This document shows positions 34,733 through 43,448 of a DNA stretch of 64,000 bases, in pieces. The notes under the pieces were generated by a model. It saw only the letters and a program-made list of their open reading frames with translations, was not told where the DNA came from and did no database searches. The translations under genes were made by a program, and so were the position numbers. The DNA comes from SIG565 sp045651765. GTDB lineage: Bacteria > Bacillota > Clostridia > Oscillospirales > Acutalibacteraceae. The DNA lies in NCBI GenBank assembly GCA_045651765.1, contig JAZRSY010000015.1, positions 54,364 to 118,363 of the forward strand, read 5' to 3'. The stretch's first letter is position 1; each line of letters opens with the position of its first letter.

Positions 34733-36556
34733 TTAAAGTTGTAATTGTCTGAATTTATAAAATTCGCCTTTTTTCTCTACAAGTTCGTTATAAGTGCCAA
34801 ACTCTACACACTGGCCATCTTTAATAACGGCAATTTTGTCGGCATTTTTAACGGTAGAAAGCCTGTGTGCCACAATAAATGTTGTTTTATCTTTCGACAA
34901 ATTATCAATTGCTTGTTGAATATGTTTTTCCGACACGGTGTCGAGTGCACTTGTTGCCTCGTCAAAAATAATAACCCTTGGGTTGCGAATTAAAGCCCTG
35001 GCAATTGCCACACGCTGTTGTTGACCGCCCGATAATTTTGTGCCACGCTCACCTATTAGTGTGTCAACACCATTTGGTAAATCGGCCACAACATCGGTAA
35101 GGCAGGCAAGTTCTATTATTTCATTAAGCCTTTCTTCACTAACATTTTTTAAACCGTAGGTTATATTTTCGCGCATTGTGCCCGAAAAAAGAATGCTGCT
35201 TTGTGGCACCACCGCAATATTTTTACGGTAACTTTTTAAATTTAAATCTTTAATATCAATTCCGTCGATTGTAATTTTGCCACTGTCGCACATATAAAAA
35301 CCTGTTACAAAGTTAATAATGGTGGATTTTCCGGCGCCCGATTCGCCAACCAAGGCAATTGTTTCGCCCGGGTTTATGGTTAAATTAAGCCCGTTAATAA
35401 TATCTCTGGTTCCGTCGCGGTAGCCAAACCTTACATCAGAAAAAATAAACTCACCGCGAACTTTATCCATCTCAATTTTTCCTGCGTTTTCTTCCACATC
35501 TTTAGAGGCTAATATTTCGCCCATTGAGTTTATTGCTTCAGTACCGGCCGTTATGGTTGGAATCATGTTAAGGATTTGTGAAACATAACTTAAAAAGGTT
35601 GTAAAGTAGTTTTGATAAAGTGTAATATCACCAACCGTCAGTCTGCCATTTAAAGCCATAAAAACAGTAAAAATAAGGCAAAGCAACCTAAACGCCTGCA
35701 TTAAAAGCCAACTTGAAACATGAAATTTACCGTTAACATCATCAATACGGTAGCCAGCCTTGGCATTGTCGCCCAAATAGTTTGACATTCGTTCAATTTC
35801 GTAATCTTCAAGGGCGTGGGCCTTGGTTACGGGAATTAAATTTACCATATCGAAAACTTTGGAGTTAACTACTTCTACATTTTTTCTGTATTCCCTGTTT
35901 TTTTCACGTATATCTTTTTTAAACCGTTTAGAAATAAGCAGCATAATTGGTGCGCAGGCTATAAAAAATATTAAAACCGACAAATTGCCTTTTACAACTA
36001 TTACACTTATTATGGTGGTAATATTAACCACTATATGAATAAGATTGGTATGTAGCGACATTATTAACGAGCGAACCGATTCAACATCCCTCATGATTTT
36101 GGAGTTGATTTTACCGGCCGCATTTTCTTTGTTAAACTGAATTGTTAAACTTTGCAATTTATTTATAATTGCGCCACGCAACCCCAACTCTATAGAGCGC
36201 GTAACATCGTTGCGGCTTGTCATATAAAGGCGTTGCATGGGGTAATTAATTATAATTAAAAATATGGCAATAGAAAGATTTATAATAATCTTCTTTAAAG
36301 CATTTTCGCCGCCCATGGTAATGGCATCTATTGCGTTTGCAGTAACAATGGGCATAACCAGCATAACGCTTAACTGAAGCACACAAAAAATTGCCGATAT
36401 AATTAATTTTGTGTAATAACCTTTGCATATTTTAACAAGCACGCTTAAAGGGCGCTTTTTGTCGGCTTTTTCGTAGCTTGAAAGAATATTTTGCTGCATT
36501 TCATAAATATTTTCATTGCTCATATTCTCAATTTTAATTGTTTTTTTGTTTGACAA
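34733..36556 (-). CDS. ABC exporter, fused permease and ATPase
   Basis: This type IV (MsbA-like) half-transporter has an N-terminal six-helix domain (about residues 45-320) and a C-terminal nucleotide-binding domain. The latter has Walker A GESGAGKST, Q-loop VPQSSILF, signature LSGGQQQ, Walker B VIIFDEATSALD and the H-loop VAHRLST. It probably works as a homodimer, because no partner gene is adjacent. The start is uncertain: I chose TTG at 36556, seven bases behind AGGGGTG. An ATG at 36523 has only a weak site. The substrate cannot be inferred. Confidence 0.9.
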   Translation of the reverse strand: MSNKKTIKIENMSNENIYEMQQNILSSYEKADKKRPLSVLVKICKGYYTKLIISAIFCVLQLSVMLVMPIVTANAIDAITMGGENALKKIIINLSIAIFLIIINYPMQRLYMTSRNDVTRSIELGLRGAIINKLQSLTIQFNKENAAGKINSKIMRDVESVRSLIMSLHTNLIHIVVNITTIISVIVVKGNLSVLIFFIACAPIMLLISKRFKKDIREKNREYRKNVEVVNSKVFDMVNLIPVTKAHALEDYEIERMSNYLGDNAKAGYRIDDVNGKFHVSSWLLMQAFRLLCLIFTVFMALNGRLTVGDITLYQNYFTTFLSYVSQILNMIPTITAGTEAINSMGEILASKDVEENAGKIEMDKVRGEFIFSDVRFGYRDGTRDIINGLNLTINPGETIALVGESGAGKSTIINFVTGFYMCDSGKITIDGIDIKDLNLKSYRKNIAVVPQSSILFSGTMRENITYGLKNVSEERLNEIIELACLTDVVADLPNGVDTLIGERGTKLSGGQQQRVAIARALIRNPRVIIFDEATSALDTVSEKHIQQAIDNLSKDKTTFIVAHRLSTVKNADKIAVIKDGQCVEFGTYNELVEKKGEFYKFRQLQL

Positions 36557-36628
36557 AATTTTCACCCCTAACCAATTGTTGTAAAATATTATGCCACATC
36601 GCAATTAATTTGTAAAGAATTTTATATA

Positions 36629-36657
36629 AAAAACTCCGCTTTTTAAGCGGAGTTTTG
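36629..36657 (-). terminator. Terminator of the rpsB-tsf operon
   Basis: AAAACTCCGCTTTTTAAGCGGAGTTTT forms a perfect stem with T-run on the minus strand after tsf. Confidence 0.9.
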
Positions 36658-36665
36658 GTTTAAAT

Positions 36666-37577
36666 CTATTTAATCATGCTTGCTACTTCGTTGGCAAAAT
36701 CGTCAACGCGTTTTTCAATTCCCTCGCCCTTTTCAAAACGAACAAAAGAATCAATAGTAATAGTGGTGCCTAACTCTTTAGCAACAGAATCTACATATTG
36801 GCCTACGGTTAAATCGCCGTTAATAACATATTGTTGGTTAACCAAGCAATTTTCTTTGTAGTATTTACCAATTTTACCCTCAACAATTTTGCCAAGAACC
36901 ATATCGGGTTTGTTGGCCATTTTGGGGTCTTCTTTCATTTGGGCAATAAGAATTTCTTTTTCTTTTTCAATAACCTCTGCAGGAACAGAAGCTTCGTTTA
37001 AATATGCAGGGTTCATGGCTGCAATTTGCATTGCAATGTTTTTACCCATTGTTATAATTTCGGGGTTGTTAGCATCAGCTTCGGTATTTAATTTAACCAT
37101 AACGCCGATTTTACCGCCGCCATGAACATAAGATACCAACTTGCCTTCAAAACGGGCAAAACGGCGAACCTTAATGTTTTCGCGAATGGCTAAGAATAAT
37201 TCTTGAACCATTTCTTCAACGGTTTGACCGCCTTCGGTGCATTTTAAAAGTGCATCTAAATCGGCCGGAGCGGCATCTATAACAATGTTGGTGATTTTTT
37301 CAGCAAGGGCTTTAAATTCTGCACCATTTGCTACGAAATCGGTTTCGGCATTCATTTCTACTAAAGCGCCTGCGCCATCTTTAACAACAGCACAAACTGT
37401 GCCTTCGGCTGCAACACGGCTAGCTTTTTTAGCCTGTGAAGCAAGGCCTTTTTCTCTTAAAAAGTCAACAGCTGCATCCATGTTGCCATCGCACTCGGTA
37501 AGTGCTTTTTTGCAATCCATCATTCCGCAACCTGTTTTTTCACGTAATGCTTGAACGTCTTTTGCTGTAAAAGCCAT
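36666..37577 (-). CDS. tsf: Translation elongation factor Ts
   Basis: EF-Ts recycles EF-Tu by exchanging GDP for GTP. The N-terminal UBA-like part has LREKTGCGMMDCKKAL, and the core contains ETDFVANG, where TDFV contacts EF-Tu. The 303-residue length is normal. GGAGG precedes the ATG. It follows rpsB by 24 bases, the conserved bacterial order. Confidence 0.97.
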   Translation of the reverse strand: MAFTAKDVQALREKTGCGMMDCKKALTECDGNMDAAVDFLREKGLASQAKKASRVAAEGTVCAVVKDGAGALVEMNAETDFVANGAEFKALAEKITNIVIDAAPADLDALLKCTEGGQTVEEMVQELFLAIRENIKVRRFARFEGKLVSYVHGGGKIGVMVKLNTEADANNPEIITMGKNIAMQIAAMNPAYLNEASVPAEVIEKEKEILIAQMKEDPKMANKPDMVLGKIVEGKIGKYYKENCLVNQQYVINGDLTVGQYVDSVAKELGTTITIDSFVRFEKGEGIEKRVDDFANEVASMIK

Positions 37578-37601
37578 TATATTATCCTCCGTAATCTTAA
37601 A

Positions 37602-38378
37602 TTATTGGGCAGCTTCTTCGGCTGCAACTTCTTCGGAAGCGGCCTCTTGAACCTCTTCTACGGTTTCTTCAGCTGCTTCTGCGGCTGTGCCTTGTTCGCC
37701 TTGACGAGCCTCAATAACGGCCGATGCGATTGTTTCGGCAATAAGTTTTACTGCACGAATAGCGTCGTCGTTACCGGGAATAACTGCGTCTACTTCGTCA
37801 GGGTCGCAGTTGGTGTCGCAGATTGCAATAATCGGAATACCTAATTTTTTAGCCTCGGCAACTGCAATTCTTTCTTTGCGTGGGTCTACAATAAATAAAG
37901 CGCCGGGGATTTTATGCATGTTTTCGATACCGCCTAAGAACTTCTCGAGTTTTTCAATTTCGAGCTTTAAGCCGGCAACTTCCTTTTTAGGAAGAAGGTC
38001 GAATGTGCCGTTTTCTTCCATTTCGCGAAGTTGTTTTAACCTTCTGATACGGCCACGGATTGTTGTGAAGTTGGTAAGCATACCGCCCAACCAACGAGCG
38101 TTTACGAAGGGCATTTCGCAACGAATTGCTTCTTCCTTAACAGAATCTTGAGCCTGTTTTTTGGTGCCTACGAATAAAATATCGCCGCCGTTTGCTACGA
38201 TATCGCGAGCGAAGAAATAAGCTTCGTTAAGCTTTTTAACGGTTTTTTGTAGGTCGATAATGTAAATACCGTTACGCTCGGTGAAGATGTAAGGTGCCAT
38301 TTTTGGATTCCAGCGCCTTGTTTGGTGTCCGAAATGAACACCTGCTTCGAGTAATTGTTTCATTGATACTACTGCCAT
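37602..38378 (-). CDS. rpsB: 30S ribosomal protein S2
   Basis: The sequence has MKQLLEAGVHFGHQTRRWNPKM at the start, in family position, and later WLGGMLTNF, PGALFIVDPRKE and NDDAIRA, all conserved in S2. The end is an acidic Glu/Ala-rich tail (about residues 228-258) longer than in many S2 proteins. I use the ATG at 38378 preceded by CAGGAGG. The open frame extends 24 codons upstream into the leader, without a site. Confidence 0.97.
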   Translation of the reverse strand: MAVVSMKQLLEAGVHFGHQTRRWNPKMAPYIFTERNGIYIIDLQKTVKKLNEAYFFARDIVANGGDILFVGTKKQAQDSVKEEAIRCEMPFVNARWLGGMLTNFTTIRGRIRRLKQLREMEENGTFDLLPKKEVAGLKLEIEKLEKFLGGIENMHKIPGALFIVDPRKERIAVAEAKKLGIPIIAICDTNCDPDEVDAVIPGNDDAIRAVKLIAETIASAVIEARQGEQGTAAEAAEETVEEVQEAASEEVAAEEAAQ

Positions 38379-38510
38379 TTGTTTTCCTCCTGAGGTTTTT
38401 CCTCCATCTCGTTTAACAGTAAACAGCACCTGCCGAGTATCAAGCGGCAATACCTCAACTGTACCAAACGAAATGTGTGTAATATTTGCTGCCTACACGG
38501 TAGCTGATAA
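38379..38510 (-). promoter_or_regulatory. Structured 5' leader of rpsB-tsf
   Basis: About 130 transcribed bases lie between the promoter and rpsB. They contain CTGTTTACTGTTAAACG and GGAGGAAAAACCTCAGGAGG, a small stem close to the ribosome binding site. An autoregulatory leader bound by S2 is plausible, but I do not recognise a described class. Confidence 0.45.
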
Positions 38511-38539
38511 ATTATATCACATCGTTTAAATTTTTGCAA
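38511..38539 (-). promoter_or_regulatory. Promoter of rpsB-tsf
   Basis: On the minus strand TTGCAA (38534-38539) and TATAAT (38511-38516) are spaced by 17 bases. Confidence 0.75.
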
Positions 38540-38597
38540 GGATTTTTTTATTTTTTAATGAAATTTATAATTAATAACTTTTTTTATATATAAAATA

Positions 38598-38627
38598 TTG
38601 ACTTTATTACCTATTTGGGTATATAAT
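38598..38627 (+). promoter_or_regulatory. Promoter of guaB
   Basis: TTGACT (38598-38603) and TATAAT (38622-38627) have an 18-base spacer. The guaB start codon lies 32 bases after the -10 box. Confidence 0.75.
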
Positions 38628-38659
38628 CGTAAAAATAGTTTTTTACGGAGGAATATAAA

Positions 38660-40165
38660 ATGGCTTATTATTTTGATAGTGTTTCACACACCTTTAACGA
38701 GTATTTATTAGTACCGGGTTATTCTTCGGCCGAGTGTGTTCCGGCCAACGTTAGCCTTAAAACACCGCTTGTTAAATTTAAAAAGGGCGAAGAACCCACT
38801 ATTTCACTTAACATACCCATGGTTAGTGCCATAATGCAATCGGTATCGGGTGAAAAATTAGCTGTGGCTTTGGCTAAAGAGGGCGGAGTTTCGTTTATAT
38901 ACGGTTCGCAATCTATTGAAGATGAAGCAGCTATGGTTGCCCGCGCTAAAAACTTTAAGGCCGGTTTTGTTATTAGTGCTTCTAACCTTAAACCTACCGA
39001 CACCCTGGCTGATGTTATAGCCCTTAAGGAAGAAAACGGATTTTCAACCATTGCCGTTACCGACGACGGCACTGCCAACGGCAAACTTTTAGGTATTGTT
39101 ACCAGCCGCGATTATAGGGTCAGCCGTATGGATAAATCCACTAAAGTAAGCGAATTTATGACTCCGTTTGATAAATTAATATACACCTACGACGATGTTA
39201 CACTTAAAGAAGCCAACAACATTATTTGGGAAAATAAATTAAATGCCCTTCCCGTAATTGATAAAAACCAAAACTTAAAATCAATTGTTTTCCGCAAAGA
39301 TTACGACCTTCACAAAGCAAACCCGTTAGAGTTATTAGATTCCGACAAACGCTATGTTGTAGGTGCCGGTATTAACACCCGCGACTACGAAGAAAGGATT
39401 CCTGCATTAATAAACGCAGGTGCCGATGTTCTTTGCATAGACTCTTCCGAAGGCTTCAGCGAATGGCAGGCTCGCACACTTAAATTTGCCAGAGAAAAAT
39501 ATGGCGACAAAATTAAAATTGGTGCCGGTAATGTTGTGGATAGCGAAGGCTTTAATTTCTTGGCCGATGCCGGAGCCGATTTTATAAAGGTTGGCATTGG
39601 CGGTGGCTCAATTTGTATTACCCGCGAAACCAAAGGTATTGGCCGTGGCCAAGCCACAGCACTTATAGATGTTTGCAAAGCACGTGATGAATATTATAAA
39701 AAGCATGGCGTCTATATTCCTGTTTGCTCAGACGGTGGCATTGTTCACGACCACCACATGACCTTAGCGCTTGCCATGGGTGCTGACTTTTTAATGCTTG
39801 GTCGTTATTTTGCCAGATTTGACGAAAGCCCAACCAATAAATTAATGATAAACGGCAGCTATGTTAAAGAATATTGGGGCGAAGGCTCTAACAGGGCTAG
39901 GAACTGGCAACGCTACGACCTGGGCGGCGATAAGAAATTATCGTTCGAAGAAGGTGTAGATTCCTATGTTCCTTACGCCGGCACTCTTAAAGATAATGTA
40001 AATATTTCACTTGCTAAGGTGCGTTCTACAATGTGTAACTGCGGTGCGCTCAACATTCCCGAACTGCAACAAAAAGCAAAACTCACACTTGTTAGTGCAA
40101 CAAGTATTATTGAGGGCGGCGCACACGATGTTATCACTAAAGAATCAGGCAATATTCACAAATAA
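38660..40165 (+). CDS. guaB: Inosine-5'-monophosphate dehydrogenase
   Basis: IMPDH oxidises IMP to XMP, the first committed step of GMP synthesis. The 501-residue barrel carries two CBS domains (about residues 90-215, with IVTSRDYR). The catalytic loop GGGSICITRETKGIGRGQA holds the thioimidate Cys. The mobile flap and monovalent-cation site follow, with SDGGIVHDHHM. The C-terminus (NCGALNIPELQ) is a distinctive variant. GGAGGAATAT precedes the ATG. It is a single-gene unit with its own promoter and terminator. Confidence 0.94.
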   Translation: MAYYFDSVSHTFNEYLLVPGYSSAECVPANVSLKTPLVKFKKGEEPTISLNIPMVSAIMQSVSGEKLAVALAKEGGVSFIYGSQSIEDEAAMVARAKNFKAGFVISASNLKPTDTLADVIALKEENGFSTIAVTDDGTANGKLLGIVTSRDYRVSRMDKSTKVSEFMTPFDKLIYTYDDVTLKEANNIIWENKLNALPVIDKNQNLKSIVFRKDYDLHKANPLELLDSDKRYVVGAGINTRDYEERIPALINAGADVLCIDSSEGFSEWQARTLKFAREKYGDKIKIGAGNVVDSEGFNFLADAGADFIKVGIGGGSICITRETKGIGRGQATALIDVCKARDEYYKKHGVYIPVCSDGGIVHDHHMTLALAMGADFLMLGRYFARFDESPTNKLMINGSYVKEYWGEGSNRARNWQRYDLGGDKKLSFEEGVDSYVPYAGTLKDNVNISLAKVRSTMCNCGALNIPELQQKAKLTLVSATSIIEGGAHDVITKESGNIHK

Positions 40166-40179
40166 GCAATAAAAATAAC

Positions 40180-40208
40180 CCCCGTGCAACTTTTGTTGCA
40201 CGGGGGTT
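40180..40208. terminator. Bidirectional terminator between guaB and the 2-oxoacid oxidoreductase operon
   Basis: CCCCCGTGCAAC and GTTGCACGGGGG form a GC-rich stem with A/T-runs on both sides, between convergent genes. Confidence 0.9.
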
Positions 40209-40218
40209 TTGTTTTTTA

Positions 40219-40749
40219 TTAATAATTATAACCAGCCATTAAAGCTTTAACATTTGCTTCAAGCAAATCGGCACGTTTGGCCGATACTACCTTTTTCATG
40301 GCCTCTACAGCGTTATCTATCGAAACAACGCCTGATTCTTTAATCATTTTACCAAGCATTATCATATTAGCAAGTGTGGGCACACCGGCATCGGCCGCCA
40401 TTTTTGTAGCAGGAATATAATAAGCGTCAATATCGGTGCGTTCGGCCTTGCGTTCTATAAGTGTGCTGTCAACAATAGCCTTGCCGCCCTTTACAATCTG
40501 GCTTTCGTATTTATCAAACGACGGAAGGTTCATGGCCAATAAAATATCGGGGTTTGATACTATTGGTGAACCAACGGCTTCGTCACTTAAAATTACGCCG
40601 CAACTAGCAGTACCGCCGCGCATCTCGGGGCCGTAGGAAGGCAACCAGCTAACCTGTTTTTCTTCAAACAGGCCTTCGTATGCTAAGCATTTGCCCGCAA
40701 AAAGAACACCCTGACCGCCAAAGCCTGCAATTAGTATTTGTGTAGTCAT
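40219..40749 (-). CDS. 2-oxoacid:ferredoxin oxidoreductase, gamma subunit
   Basis: The 176-residue protein opens QILIAGFGGQGVLFAGKCLA and includes SYGPEMRGGTA, the signature of the gamma domain in four-subunit VOR/KOR enzymes. It binds near the CoA site of the complex. It is last in the order ferredoxin - alpha - beta - gamma. Its ATG shares a base with the stop of the beta gene. The neighbouring ilvE and acyl-CoA ligases favour branched-chain 2-oxoacids over 2-oxoglutarate. Confidence 0.92.
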   Translation of the reverse strand: MTTQILIAGFGGQGVLFAGKCLAYEGLFEEKQVSWLPSYGPEMRGGTASCGVILSDEAVGSPIVSNPDILLAMNLPSFDKYESQIVKGGKAIVDSTLIERKAERTDIDAYYIPATKMAADAGVPTLANMIMLGKMIKESGVVSIDNAVEAMKKVVSAKRADLLEANVKALMAGYNY

Positions 40750-41495
40750 TATTCGGCCTCCTTATCTTTGTCGCGGTAAACACCAAGCGGATAATGCGGA
40801 ATCATTTTTTCATCCACCCACTCTAAAGCTTTAGAGGGTGTCATGCCCCAGTTGGTTGGGCAGGTAGAAATGATTTCGATTAATGAAAAACCTTTATTTT
40901 CGGTTTGGTTTTTAAAGGCTTTTAAAATGGCCTTTTTGGCATTTTTAATGTTTTTAACATTATTAACTGCAACACGCTCAATATACTGTGGACCCTCTAA
41001 AGTGGCCAACATTTCGCTAACTTTTATGGGGAAACCGGCGGTTTTAGTATCGCGTCCATAGGGGGAGGTCTGTGTTACCTGACCCGGCAGCGAGGTTGGT
41101 GCCATTTGGCCGCCTGTCATACCGTAAATTGCATTATTAACGAAAATAATTGTTATATTTTCGTTTCTGGCAGCGGCGTGAACGGTTTCGGCCATACCAA
41201 TAGAGGCTAAGTCGCCATCGCCTTGATATGTAAACACGATATTTTCGGGCATACACCTTTTAAGGCCTGTGGCAATAGCAGGGGCACGGCCATGGGCGGC
41301 CTCTACCATATCGCAGGCAAAATAATCGTATGCCATAACGGCGCAACCAACAGGCGCTACACCTACGGTTTTGCCTTCAATACCCAATTCATCTATAGCC
41401 TCTGCAACAAGACGGTGGATTATGCCGTGTGTGCAGCCGGGGCAGTAATGAAAAGGTGCATCGGTTAATGCTTTAGGTTTTTGAAAAACAATCAT
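40749..41495 (-). CDS. 2-oxoacid:ferredoxin oxidoreductase, beta (TPP-binding) subunit
   Basis: The 248-residue protein has FHYCPGCTHG (catalytic-cluster-side Cys) and the TPP/Mg2+ motif GDGDLASIG near residue 94, then NNAIYGMTGGQMAPTS. This is the TPP-binding half of VOR/KOR enzymes, which cleave or form 2-oxoacids using CoA, CO2 and ferredoxin. It overlaps the alpha gene by one base (TAATG). Chain-specificity cannot be read from these motifs. Confidence 0.93.
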   Translation of the reverse strand: MIVFQKPKALTDAPFHYCPGCTHGIIHRLVAEAIDELGIEGKTVGVAPVGCAVMAYDYFACDMVEAAHGRAPAIATGLKRCMPENIVFTYQGDGDLASIGMAETVHAAARNENITIIFVNNAIYGMTGGQMAPTSLPGQVTQTSPYGRDTKTAGFPIKVSEMLATLEGPQYIERVAVNNVKNIKNAKKAILKAFKNQTENKGFSLIEIISTCPTNWGMTPSKALEWVDEKMIPHYPLGVYRDKDKEAE

Positions 41496-42556
41496 TATTC
41501 TGCCTCCTTAACAAGATTTTTAATTGATTCTAACACCTGTTCAGGTGAAGGAATCATGCCGCCAACACGGTTGCAAAGATTAACGGGTTTACTGCAATTA
41601 ATAGATAATTTAACATCTTCTATCATTTGGCCCATAGAAAGTTCTACCGACACAAAGCCTTTAACCTGTTTTGCGGCCTTTGCAAGCGGAGCTTTTGGGA
41701 ACGGCCATAATGTAATTGGGCGAATAAGACCAACCTTAATGCCTTGTTTTCTGGCCTCAATAACGGCATTTTTAGAAATACGGGCAGCAATACCGAATGC
41801 TACAACACAATATTCGGCATCGTCCATCATAAACTCTTCATAAATGCACTCGTTTTCTTCTATTTTCTTATAACGCTCGAAACGCTCGAAGTTAGTTTGC
41901 TCCAAAATTTCGGGCTTTAGGTAAAGTGAATTTACAACATTGTGCTTTCTTTGGTTGTTTGTGCCCCTAACGGCCCAAGGTTTTTCAACATTAGTGTTTT
42001 GGGGCTCGGGCAGTTCAACGGGTTCCATCATTTGACCCATAGTACCATCGGCCAACAACATAGCCGGCACCCTGTATTTATCCGATAAATCAAAGGCTTT
42101 AACGGTCAAATCGGCCATTTCTTGAACCGAAGCGGGTGCTAAAACTATTAAGCGGTAGTCGCCATGTCCGCCACCCTTTGTAGCCTGAAAATAATCTGAC
42201 TGTGAAGGTTGAATTCCGCCAAGGCCGGGGCCACCACGCTGAACATTAACTATAAGTGCAGGTAAATCGGCACCTGCTATGTATGAAATACCCTCTTGCT
42301 TAAGCGAAACGCCTGGGCTTGAAGAAGATGTCATAACCCTGAAGCCTGCAGCAGCAACGCCATAAACCATATTAATGGCCGACACTTCGCTTTCGGCCTG
42401 TAAAAATACGCCGCCAATTTTGGGCATTCTTTTAGCCATATAGGCTGCAATTTCGGTTTGGGGGGTAATCGGGTAGCCAAAATAGTGCATACAGCCGGCC
42501 CTTATAGCCGCCTCGGCAATGGCTTCGTTACCCTTCATTAAAACTTTTTCTGCCAT
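41495..42556 (-). CDS. vorB: 2-oxoacid:ferredoxin oxidoreductase, alpha subunit (VorB type)
   Basis: The 353-residue subunit has the pyrimidine-binding domain, with YFGYPITPQTEIAAYMAK near residue 27, and VMTSSSSPGVSLKQEGISY. GGIQPSQSDYF then marks the VOR/KOR group. I use the ATG at 42556 behind GGTAGGTAAAATA; the frame overlaps the ferredoxin gene further upstream. With the beta, gamma and ferredoxin genes it forms a complete complex. The VorB name reflects the closest family in my memory and the branched-chain context. Confidence 0.9.
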   Translation of the reverse strand: MAEKVLMKGNEAIAEAAIRAGCMHYFGYPITPQTEIAAYMAKRMPKIGGVFLQAESEVSAINMVYGVAAAGFRVMTSSSSPGVSLKQEGISYIAGADLPALIVNVQRGGPGLGGIQPSQSDYFQATKGGGHGDYRLIVLAPASVQEMADLTVKAFDLSDKYRVPAMLLADGTMGQMMEPVELPEPQNTNVEKPWAVRGTNNQRKHNVVNSLYLKPEILEQTNFERFERYKKIEENECIYEEFMMDDAEYCVVAFGIAARISKNAVIEARKQGIKVGLIRPITLWPFPKAPLAKAAKQVKGFVSVELSMGQMIEDVKLSINCSKPVNLCNRVGGMIPSPEQVLESIKNLVKEAE

Positions 42557-42564
42557 TATTTTAC

Positions 42565-42771
42565 CTACCTTTCTACCGTTATTACACAGTCCGGGCACAT
42601 TGTGGCGCAAAAACCGCAACCAACACAAGCCGATTGGTTAGTGATTATTGCGGGGGAATGCCCCTTGGAATTTATTTGGTCTTTAGCTATTATTAAAAGT
42701 TTTTTTGGACAGGCCTCGACACAAAGGCCGCAACCTTTACAAAGGTCTGAATTAAAGGTTATTTTAGCCAT
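42565..42771 (-). CDS. 2-oxoacid:ferredoxin oxidoreductase, delta (2x4Fe-4S ferredoxin) subunit
   Basis: The 68-residue ferredoxin has CKGCGLCVEACPKKLL and CVGCGFCATMCPDC, two complete cluster motifs. It passes electrons between the TPP subunit and free ferredoxin. It is the first of the four oxidoreductase genes, eight bases upstream of the alpha subunit and five after the ATPase gene. Confidence 0.93.
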   Translation of the reverse strand: MAKITFNSDLCKGCGLCVEACPKKLLIIAKDQINSKGHSPAIITNQSACVGCGFCATMCPDCVITVER

Positions 42772-42776
42772 ATAAA

Positions 42777-43448
42777 CTACTCCTTAATATCAAAATATTT
42801 TTGTTGTAAAACAAGTGGAACTATATTTTCAAGGTTAACGCTGTCGGCAATATCGGCCCTGACGGTTGTAAAAATTAATGGTAAACCCGTTAATTTTTCA
42901 AGCTCTTTGGCCTTAATATTGCTGGCAACTATATCTTCGGGGGTTGTTTGGTTGCCTAAATTAGAATTATTAACTATAGCCGTGAATTTTATTTGAGAAG
43001 CCTCTTCAATTTCGCGCATAACCTCTATTGCCGACTGCGGCGTGGTGGTAAGCGGACGATAAAAGTTAGCAACAAATACCATTTCGTAATTGTTTTCTTC
43101 TAAAATATAGGGTCTGTATCGGCCAAGGGCGTAGGCTCCGCGGTCGTCTCCGCCTATATCTAACACGGCATAAATGTTTTTGTTTTGCACAAGGCTGTAA
43201 GCCTCGGACGGTAAGGCAGGCAAATCAACATTTGTGTTGGCAAACGAGGGCGAAATTACCTCTATTCCCTCTTTATTTAGCAGCTCGGCACTGTCTTTAG
43301 TGCGAAAATATGGGTTAACAATATCTAAATCGGCTATTTTTACATTAAGCCCTTTGTTTTTTAACAAAACGGCATAATTAACCGCTATATTTGTTTTTCC
43401 GCTGCCGTAATGCCCTGCAAACAGTGTTATTCTTTTAAAATTAACCAT
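42777..43448 (-). CDS. P-loop ATPase (SIMIBI/MinD-like) of the oxidoreductase operon
   Basis: The 223-residue protein opens with Walker A GHYGSGKTNIAVNYA and then ADLDIVNPYFR, a deviant MinD/ParA-like ATPase. LDIGGDDRGAYALGRY is the B-site region. Homologues lie beside VOR/KOR genes in other Clostridia, with unknown function. Possible roles are Fe-S or cofactor assembly, or membrane positioning. It overlaps the end of ilvE by eight bases, so it is co-translated with the pathway. Confidence 0.8.
   Translation of the reverse strand: MVNFKRITLFAGHYGSGKTNIAVNYAVLLKNKGLNVKIADLDIVNPYFRTKDSAELLNKEGIEVISPSFANTNVDLPALPSEAYSLVQNKNIYAVLDIGGDDRGAYALGRYRPYILEENNYEMVFVANFYRPLTTTPQSAIEVMREIEEASQIKFTAIVNNSNLGNQTTPEDIVASNIKAKELEKLTGLPLIFTTVRADIADSVNLENIVPLVLQQKYFDIKE

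Noticed and set aside
40219..42771. 2-oxoglutarate:ferredoxin oxidoreductase (KorABCD)
   Set aside because: Motifs do not exclude it, but the ilvE/acyl-CoA ligase operon and Val/Ile T-boxes favour branched-chain substrates.
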